Below, in pieces: positions 58,575 to 64,000 of a stretch of 64,000 nt of DNA (position 1 is the first letter of the stretch; the number at the start of each line of letters is the position of its first letter). The notes under the pieces were generated by a model, which had not been told where the DNA came from, made no database searches, and saw nothing but the letters and a program-made list of their open reading frames with translations. The stretch comes from Microbacterium timonense (GTDB taxonomy: Bacteria; Actinomycetota; Actinomycetes; Actinomycetales; Microbacteriaceae). The DNA lies in the NCBI RefSeq assembly GCF_900292075.1, contig NZ_OLMV01000002.1, positions 124,001 through 188,000 on the forward strand, in the 5' to 3' direction. The position numbers were made by a program, and so were the translations under genes.

Positions 58575-59930
58575 TCAGTTCCCGACCTGGCTCTCGTAGT
58601 CAGCCTGTACCGACTCGAGCAAGCCAGCCGGCGTCTGCTCTCCTGCAACCATCTTCTGAAGGTTCGGCGTCCAGCTCTGGGCGTAGATCGCTCCCGTGGC
58701 GTTGGCGATGAAGTCCATGGCCCCATTCGCCTCACTCATCGTCGCGCCGGCAGCCAGAGTCGCCTCCGTCGTAGAGCCGGGCTCGATGGAGGGCATGAAC
58801 GCGTCGGCCGGGCCCATCGGGTGGGAGCCGCCGACCTCGACGGTCAGCGCACGAGCGTCGTCGTTGGTCGCCGTCCAGTCGAGGAAGAAGGCGGCGCAAT
58901 CCGCGTTCTCGGCCGTCGCGGCGATCCCGAACGTGAGCGGCGCCGACATCGCGCCGATCTGACCGCCCTCCTCGAGGGGCGGGACCAGGAAGAAGCCGGC
59001 GTTGCCCGGCATCTGCTTGTCGAGGTTTCCGGATTCCCAGTCCCCGTTGAACATGAAGAGGGACTCCCCGCCGATGAACCGGCTCATCATCTGGGCGTAG
59101 TCCATCGAATTGATGTCCGACGCGAAGTACCCGGCATCGATCCACTTCTGCAGGTGCTCAGCTGCGGCCAGGTTCTCCGGCGTGTCGATGGTCGCGCCCG
59201 GCTGCTGGAAGATCCACTCGTTGATGGCTTCCGGATCGCCGTACGAAGCCATCAGCCCCTGCAGCGGGAAGGCCAGGCCACCGGTCGCGCCGCCGTTGAA
59301 CTGGGCGATGGGAACGATCCCGGCGTCTTTGGCCGCTTGGAGCACGGCATCGAACTCATCGAGCGTCTTCGGGGGCTCATCCATGCCGATCTGCTCGGCC
59401 AGCTCCTTGTTGTAGAACACACCGGTCATCGAGTAGTTCAGGCCCTGCGCGTAGAGCGGACCCGAACCGCGTCGTCCGTCTTCATCCACACGAAGCTGCG
59501 ACAGCTGCGAAGCCGGCCAGTCGGTCCATCCGAAGCTCTCGGCGTACGGGTCGAGGTTGAGCAGCAGACCGTCTGTGGCCAGCTCGGACATCTGCGGCAG
59601 ACGCATCAAGTCAGGTGGCGAGTCCTGCAGCACGCGAGGTGCGTTTTGGGTGATGACGGCGAACTGGTCCTCACGGATGTCGAATGTCACGTTCGGGTAC
59701 TGCTTGGTGAACTCCTCGGCGAGCGCGGAGGGAAGGGGGAACCCGGTCTCGAAATACCCGCTGAGGACGACGTCCTCCTCACCGCACGAGGCAGCCTCCC
59801 CACTGGTTCCACCGCCAGAGGACGTGGGCGCTGCCGACCCGCCGGGGGGAGCGCACGCTGCCAGACCGAGCGCGACCGAGGCCGCGCCGAGCAGGACCAG
59901 CGGACGGCGAAAATCCTGAATGCGAGACAC
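58575..59930 (-). CDS. Sugar ABC substrate-binding lipoprotein (third importer)
   Basis: The 451-residue protein has a lipoprotein signal with lipobox LAAC (Cys26). A Gly/Ser-rich linker follows, then a family-1 binding protein containing VVLSGYFETGFPLPSALAEE, VFYNKELAEQIGMDEPPKTLDE, FIGGESLFMFNGDWE and a cysteine pair. The GTG at 59930 is chosen because AAAGGAGA lies 6 bases upstream; a longer ATG start is less likely. The operator TGCTAA-N6-TTAGCA lies just before the promoter. With the beta-propeller enzyme in the operon, the substrate may be a fructose- or arabinose-containing oligosaccharide, which is unproven. Confidence 0.88.
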   Translation of the reverse strand: MSRIQDFRRPLVLLGAASVALGLAACAPPGGSAAPTSSGGGTSGEAASCGEEDVVLSGYFETGFPLPSALAEEFTKQYPNVTFDIREDQFAVITQNAPRVLQDSPPDLMRLPQMSELATDGLLLNLDPYAESFGWTDWPASQLSQLRVDEDGRRGSGPLYAQGLNYSMTGVFYNKELAEQIGMDEPPKTLDEFDAVLQAAKDAGIVPIAQFNGGATGGLAFPLQGLMASYGDPEAINEWIFQQPGATIDTPENLAAAEHLQKWIDAGYFASDINSMDYAQMMSRFIGGESLFMFNGDWESGNLDKQMPGNAGFFLVPPLEEGGQIGAMSAPLTFGIAATAENADCAAFFLDWTATNDDARALTVEVGGSHPMGPADAFMPSIEPGSTTEATLAAGATMSEANGAMDFIANATGAIYAQSWTPNLQKMVAGEQTPAGLLESVQADYESQVGN

Positions 59931-59985
59931 CTGTGTCTCCTTTCGAAACCGCATGTGTGGATGCGACAGCCGGTGCAGCGGACGC

Positions 59986-60005
59986 ATGCTAAATCGGGTT
60001 AGCAT
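59986..60005 (-). promoter_or_regulatory. LacI operator TGCTAA-N6-TTAGCA, copy 1
   Basis: ATGCTAA-ATCGGG-TTAGCAT is a perfect 7-bp inverted repeat in the divergent region between the third importer and its LacI gene. The same sequence in reverse orientation is at 61208-61225. The shared spacer (ATCGGG/CCCGAT) makes them true copies. Confidence 0.88.
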
Positions 60006-60105
60006 GGTCATGATGCGCCACGTGCGCCCTTGATGTCAACTGCGCGGGATAACGAATGAGTGGCGGTCGGCCGCCCGTCGTTAGGATCACGGGGAGGAGG
60101 TCGCT

Positions 60106-61152
60106 GTGAGCACCAGACGTGTGACCCTCGCAGATGTCGCCGCGGCGGCCGGCGTCTCACGAACGACCGCTTCACTCGTGCTCTCCGATCGCGGCACGGA
60201 ATTGCGGATCTCCGAAGCCTCCCAGGAGCGCGTGCGCAGGGTGGCGTCCGAACTCGGGTATCGACCCAACATGCTTTCCGCCAGCCTCCGCAGCGGAACG
60301 AGCCGGACGATCGGCTTCATCTCCGACACCGTCGCCACCTCGCAACTGGCCGGCGACATGATCAAAGGCGCCCTAGAGGGCGCCCGTCGGCACGGATACA
60401 TGCTGTTCATCGGTGAGTCCGAGGGGGATGAGGATCAGCAGGCGCTCCTGGCCGAAGCGATGCTCGACCGTCAAGTGGACGGACTGGTCATCGCCTCCAT
60501 GTTCACGCGTGAGCGCACACTTCCCCGCTCTCTGGCGGACAAGAGAGTCGTCCTGCTCAATACCGTCCCGAGTCCAGACGGAGAGAGGGCGCCGGCGGTC
60601 ATCCCGGACGAGTTCACCGCAGGACGCGACGCCGTCCGGCTGCTGCTGGAGGCGGGTCACCATGACATCCACCTCATCGGCGCGGGCCCCGGCCCCACCG
60701 ACGTCGCCGCCGACACCATCGCCGGGCGCGAGCGCCTGGCGGGCATCCTGGAAGAACTCGCTTCGGCCGGGCTCACGCCGGCGAGCGGTCACAGATCTCC
60801 CATCTGGCTCCCCTTGGACGGCTGGCAGGCGACCCAGCACCTGATCTCCTCCGGCGTGAGGCAGGGCGCACTCATCACCTTCAACGACCGGCTCGCATTC
60901 GGGGCGTACCAGGCCATCTCCGAGAACGGTCTTTCGGTGCCCAGGGACTTCTCCATCGTCTCCTTCGACGATCATCAGCTCGCCGGCTGGCTGCATCCAG
61001 GCCTCACGACATTCGCCATCCCGCATCGCGAGCTCGGTCTGCGCGCCATCGACATGCTGCTGGATGGCGCGACCGCCGAGGCGCCGGCCATCGAGCGCCT
61101 GCACCTGCCGGTTCGGCTGCGCAACTCCGTCCGGACCCTCGGTCAGAGCTGA
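60106..61152 (+). CDS. LacI-family regulator of the third importer and esterase
   Basis: The 348-residue protein starts with a LacI HTH (VTLADVAAAAGVSRTTASLV, hinge SLRSGTSRTIGF) and a sugar-binding effector domain (IEGALEGARRHGY-type segment DMIKGALEGARRHGY, ITFNDRLAFGAYQ, IVSFDDHQLAGW). GTG 60106 follows GGGGAGGAGG. Identical operators in front of the divergent importer operon and the downstream esterase gene argue that it controls both. Confidence 0.92.
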   Translation: MSTRRVTLADVAAAAGVSRTTASLVLSDRGTELRISEASQERVRRVASELGYRPNMLSASLRSGTSRTIGFISDTVATSQLAGDMIKGALEGARRHGYMLFIGESEGDEDQQALLAEAMLDRQVDGLVIASMFTRERTLPRSLADKRVVLLNTVPSPDGERAPAVIPDEFTAGRDAVRLLLEAGHHDIHLIGAGPGPTDVAADTIAGRERLAGILEELASAGLTPASGHRSPIWLPLDGWQATQHLISSGVRQGALITFNDRLAFGAYQAISENGLSVPRDFSIVSFDDHQLAGWLHPGLTTFAIPHRELGLRAIDMLLDGATAEAPAIERLHLPVRLRNSVRTLGQS

Positions 61153-61207
61153 GGCGTCCCGATCGCGAAACCGGCTTGACACCATCCGCGGTGTGGTCGA
61201 GCATGTC

Positions 61208-61225
61208 TGCTAACCCGATTTAGCA
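61208..61225 (+). promoter_or_regulatory. LacI operator TGCTAA-N6-TTAGCA, copy 2
   Basis: TGCTAA-CCCGAT-TTAGCA is the reverse complement of the core of the operator at 59986-60005, spacer included. It lies 18 bases upstream of the esterase GTG start, where bound repressor would block transcription. Confidence 0.88.
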
Positions 61226-61242
61226 TCTCCAGGAGACCGCAC

Positions 61243-62232
61243 GTGCTGCACGTACCCGATGCGTCCGTCCCATCCGCGCCCGCAACGAGCGGTCGCCCCC
61301 CTCTCGATCCGGACATCGCACGGGCGATGGCGACGCGCTCTGACATCGTCACCACTCTCACGGAAGAGCAGATTCCCGCACTGCGCGCACAGGCGATCGT
61401 GCCCGCGGATGCAGATCTCACGTTCGACGGCCGGTTCGAGCTCAGCCGGCACGTGACAACCGGCCCCGACGACAACGGTGTGCCACTGATCGTCCTTCGA
61501 CCCCGGGAGGTCTCCTCACCGCCGGTCATCTACCACGTGCACGGAGGCGGGATGGTGGTAGGCACCGCGACGGACGTTCTGCCGGCGCTCGCGCCGCTCG
61601 CAGCGCGAGTGGGCGCTGCCATCGTCGCAGTCGAGTATCGCCTCGCCCCCGAGAACCGCTACCCCGCCGCCGTGGAGGACGTCTATGCGGGCCTGGAGTG
61701 GGTCGCGCAGAGTGCCGCGGACCTGGGCATGGATCCGGCGAGGATCATCATCGACGGCGTCAGCGCCGGCGGAGGTCTGGCTGCGGCGACAGCGCTGCTC
61801 GCACGAGACAGACGAGGACCCCGTCTCATCGGACAGATGCTCGTCTGCCCGATGCTCGATGATCGGAACGACTCCGCCTCGGGCTACCAGATGGCCGGCA
61901 GCGGCGCATGGGACCGGACAGCCAACGCAACCGGCTGGGCGGCATATCTGGGCGACCTGCCGCGGGAGGATGTTCCGATCTACGCATCTCCTGGACGCGC
62001 GACCGACCTCTCGGGACTTCCTCCGACCTTCATCGACGTGGGATCGGCGGAGACGTTCCGAGACGAGGATGTCGCGTACGCAACCCGGATCTGGGCTGCC
62101 GGCGGTGACGCCGAACTCCACGTGTGGCCCGGCGGAGTGCACGGTTTCGACGCGCTGGCACCGGACGCGCCCCTGTCGGAGGATGCCCGCAACGCCCGCG
62201 CTCGGTGGCTCGAACGCCTGCTTCGCGCCTGA
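61243..62232 (+). CDS. Alpha/beta hydrolase, HSL-family esterase
   Basis: The 329-residue protein has the hormone-sensitive-lipase family oxyanion motif HVHGGGMVVG (about residues 97-106), the nucleophile motif DGVSAGGGLAA (a variant of GDSAGG), a catalytic Asp in IDVGSAETFRDED and His in GGVHGFDAL. It lacks a signal and probably removes acyl groups from sugars inside the cell. AGGAG precedes the GTG start. It shares an operator with the third importer, which suggests deacylation of its imported substrate. Confidence 0.88.
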   Translation: MLHVPDASVPSAPATSGRPPLDPDIARAMATRSDIVTTLTEEQIPALRAQAIVPADADLTFDGRFELSRHVTTGPDDNGVPLIVLRPREVSSPPVIYHVHGGGMVVGTATDVLPALAPLAARVGAAIVAVEYRLAPENRYPAAVEDVYAGLEWVAQSAADLGMDPARIIIDGVSAGGGLAAATALLARDRRGPRLIGQMLVCPMLDDRNDSASGYQMAGSGAWDRTANATGWAAYLGDLPREDVPIYASPGRATDLSGLPPTFIDVGSAETFRDEDVAYATRIWAAGGDAELHVWPGGVHGFDALAPDAPLSEDARNARARWLERLLRA

Positions 62233-62253
62233 GCCGCTGCGCTCGGGGCTGGG

Positions 62254-62760
62254 TCACCCCGACGTGCGCCGGCGGCCGCGCGGTGCGGCCGATCGAGGCG
62301 GCGTCTGACGCATGTGATCTCGGACGCGGGTGAGGATGTCGGCGAGAGCATCGATGTCTGCGCGGGTCAGCGGAGCGAAAAGCAGGTCCTCGAGGATCGC
62401 GATGTGCCCTGGAAAGACCCGCGCCAGCACGGCGCGTCCGTCTTCGGTGATGGTGGCGACGGTGCTGCGCTCATCCTCGGGCGATGGCGTGCGGGTGACC
62501 AGGCCCCGCTTCTCCAGGGTCTGCGCCTGATAGGTGAGACCGCTGCGGCTGTAGACGACCCCGTCGGCGAGATCGGTCATGCGCGCGCTGCCGTCCGGCG
62601 CGTCGCCGAGGGTCGCCAGCAGCTGGAACTGGACATAGCTCAGATCACCGGCATCCTGCAGCTGCTGCTCGACCGCGTGGCGCAGCAAGCTGCTCGCCTC
62701 GATGAGGGCGAAGTACGCGCCCAGCTGCGTGGCATCCAGCGACGGCGGCGACGAGGTCAT
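62254..62760 (-). CDS. MarR-family transcriptional regulator
   Basis: This 168-residue winged-helix regulator has DNA-binding block MTDLADGVVYSRSGLTYQAQ and wing RTPSPEDERSTVATITEDG. The dimerisation helices lie at both ends, and a basic tail (RSAAPRGRRRTSG) closes it. It is divergent from the quinone-oxidoreductase-like gene with a palindromic operator between them, so it probably represses that gene and responds to an electrophile or quinone-like ligand. That response is a family inference. Confidence 0.88.
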   Translation of the reverse strand: MTSSPPSLDATQLGAYFALIEASSLLRHAVEQQLQDAGDLSYVQFQLLATLGDAPDGSARMTDLADGVVYSRSGLTYQAQTLEKRGLVTRTPSPEDERSTVATITEDGRAVLARVFPGHIAILEDLLFAPLTRADIDALADILTRVRDHMRQTPPRSAAPRGRRRTSG

Positions 62761-62798
62761 GTCCTGAACCTAGCAAGTACTTCTGATTCGAAACAGTT

Positions 62799-62850
62799 GC
62801 TTCAACTTCGAAGCAGTGCTAGATTCGTGTCGTTGCTTCGAATTCGAAGC
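62799..62850. promoter_or_regulatory. MarR operators with perfect palindrome GCTTCGAATTCGAAGC
   Basis: GCTTCGAATTCGAAGC (62835-62850) is a perfect 16-base palindrome. A related imperfect copy GCTTCAACTTCGAAGC lies at 62799-62814, and GATTCGAAAC at 62786-62795 is a further partial match. They occupy the shared promoter region of the MarR and oxidoreductase genes. Confidence 0.78.
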
Positions 62851-62872
62851 TCTTGATGAGAGGCAGGACATC

Positions 62873-63811
62873 ATGAAGGCAGTGCGGTTCCACGAGACGG
62901 GCAGCGCCGACGTGCTGCGCTACGAGGACGTCGAGCAACCGGTTCCCGGTGCAGGCGAGGTGCTGGTGCGCGTTGCGGGCTCGGCGTACAACCCGGCCGA
63001 CGGCGGCATGCGCGGAGGGTTCCTCCCGATCCCGATCTCGCTCCCCCATACACCGGGGTACGACGTGGCCGGGACGATCGTCCAGCTCGGTGACGGCGTG
63101 CACGGAGTGAAGGTGGGACAGCCGGTGGTCGGTTTCCTTCCGATGACGGCCGACGGCGGCGCGGCGGAGTACGTCGTCGCCCCCGCGGATGCCCTCGTCA
63201 CCGCGCCCAGCAGCATCTCGCTCGCCGATGCGGCGGGGCTTCCGTCCGTCGCACTCACCGCGTGGCAGGCGCTCTTCGAGGCCGGGGGCCTTCAGCCGGG
63301 TCAGCGAGTGCTCATCAACGGGGCCGGCGGCCCGGTCGGAGGATATGCGGTGCAGCTCGCCACCCGTGCCGGCGCCTACGTCATCGCCACCGCGAGCCCT
63401 CGCAGCATGCGGACGGTGCAGTCGAACGGCGCGGACGAGATCGTCGACCACACGACGACCAGCGTGCTCGAGGCGGTCACCGAACCCGTCGACATCCTGC
63501 TCAACCTCGCTCCCATCACCGCCGAAGACTTCGCGGAGATGGTGGCGCTCGTGGGCGACGGTGGAGTCGTCGTCTCCACGACCCCGCGCGTGACGACACC
63601 GGGCGACGAGCAGCGGAGCGTCAGAGCCGCGACGATCTACGTGCACCCGGATGCCGCCGTGCTCGCCGAGCTCGTCGGACTCATCGACAGCGGCGACCTC
63701 CGCGTCGACATCGCCGAGCGCGTGCCGCTGGAGGAGCTGCCCGAGCTGCACCGGCGCGCCGACGCCGGAGAGGTCCACGGGAAGGTCGTGGTCGTCCCGC
63801 CGACGGCGTGA
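62873..63811 (+). CDS. NADP-dependent quinone-oxidoreductase-like MDR
   Basis: The 312-residue protein has a GroES-like N-terminal half (VLVRVAGSAYNPADGG, LPHTPGYDVAGTIV) and a Rossmann half with VLINGAGGPVGGYAVQLA (about residues 144-161). No zinc ligands are present, as in QOR-type MDR enzymes. It is divergent from and probably regulated by the adjacent MarR protein. Substrate unknown, likely a quinone or enone. The start MKAVRFHE has GGCAGGA upstream. Confidence 0.88.
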   Translation: MKAVRFHETGSADVLRYEDVEQPVPGAGEVLVRVAGSAYNPADGGMRGGFLPIPISLPHTPGYDVAGTIVQLGDGVHGVKVGQPVVGFLPMTADGGAAEYVVAPADALVTAPSSISLADAAGLPSVALTAWQALFEAGGLQPGQRVLINGAGGPVGGYAVQLATRAGAYVIATASPRSMRTVQSNGADEIVDHTTTSVLEAVTEPVDILLNLAPITAEDFAEMVALVGDGGVVVSTTPRVTTPGDEQRSVRAATIYVHPDAAVLAELVGLIDSGDLRVDIAERVPLEELPELHRRADAGEVHGKVVVVPPTA

Positions 63812-63939
63812 CGCACAGGCGGCCGGCCGACGGACCCGCGGCCCGGGCTATGCGCGTCGACGTCCCGATGTCAACCCCGTGGGCGGACAGGGCAGCCGGT
63901 GGGTGCACTGGCCTCTCGCGACGAGGTGAGGAGCATCCG

Positions 63940-64000
63940 ATGAAGGCAGTGGTATTCCGGGGACCGTTCGAGGTGAGCGTGGAGGAGGTGGACGATCCGC
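63940..64000 (+). CDS. MDR alcohol-dehydrogenase-like protein (partial, N-terminus only)
   Basis: Only the first 20 codons are inside the window: MKAVVFRGPFEVSVEEVDDP, the usual start of zinc-type MDR dehydrogenases. GAGGTGAGGAG lies upstream. Class and substrate cannot be set from this fragment. The 128-base gap after the preceding gene holds no recognisable site. Confidence 0.7.
   Translation, partial: MKAVVFRGPFEVSVEEVDDP

Noticed and set aside
62835..62850. LexA box reading TCGAATTCGAA
   Set aside because: The two halves are directly joined with no N4 spacer. The site is a 16-base palindrome beside a MarR gene, which fits a MarR operator.

Overview
The window looks like a chromosome segment from a high-GC actinobacterium, most likely Microbacteriaceae and Microbacterium-like. 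Reasons: very high GC throughout; frequent GTG starts and 4-base stop/start overlaps; a RamB-type regulator beside glyoxylate-shunt genes; a DUF2510 protein; a TCGAA-type LexA box; a CsoR-type copper operator; and sugar importers of the kind that share one distant ATPase. No insertion sequence, prophage or CRISPR array is visible. Apart from three families of short palindromic repeats, the region looks like ordinary chromosome. All family calls come from reading translations; no database search was run. Layout. Bases 1-1738: peptide/nickel-type ABC permeases (one cut by the window edge) behind a MarR gene and a MarR-like operator. 1786-6943: the glyoxylate shunt, with ramB divergent from aceB, then aceA. 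7163-12486: an aspartate aminotransferase convergent with murB, two hot-dog dehydratases, a TauE-like exporter and a DUF2510 protein. 12529-14791: a CPH-type copper ATPase with its operator. 14903-16285: an unusual three-domain hydrolase/pterin-dehydratase/VOC fusion. 16328-23718: a compact, translationally coupled cluster. It holds an LTA-synthase-like enzyme, a RibD-type reductase, an LPG-synthase-type membrane protein, a methyltransferase, a glycosyltransferase, a degenerate pterin synthase and a zinc-less MDR dehydrogenase, with a divergent CDP-alcohol phosphatidyltransferase. This is the best candidate for an undescribed pathway. Bases 23723-32813 hold small stress and redox genes: an SOS-boxed 77-residue protein, an HD hydrolase, an MmyB-type regulator with an SDR, and a TetR-controlled flavin-oxidoreductase set. 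32943-41353: tRNA-Met, tRNA-Thr and tRNA-Tyr, an M23 envelope peptidase with a possible MtrA site, an inositol-monophosphatase, a PYROXD2-type oxidoreductase, a YbaK deacylase, a PfkB kinase and an FBP/FusB-like zinc protein. 41479-62232 is a carbohydrate block. It contains malEFG with a GH13 enzyme and an adenylyltransferase-like gene; a second importer with a GH1-like and a GH43-like enzyme under a LacI regulator; and a third importer with a GH32/43-like enzyme plus an esterase under another LacI regulator. The three import systems carry distinct palindromic operators. None carries an ATPase, so all presumably use a shared MsiK/MsmX-type ATPase encoded elsewhere. The end of the window holds a MarR/quinone-oxidoreductase pair around a perfect palindrome and the start of another MDR dehydrogenase.
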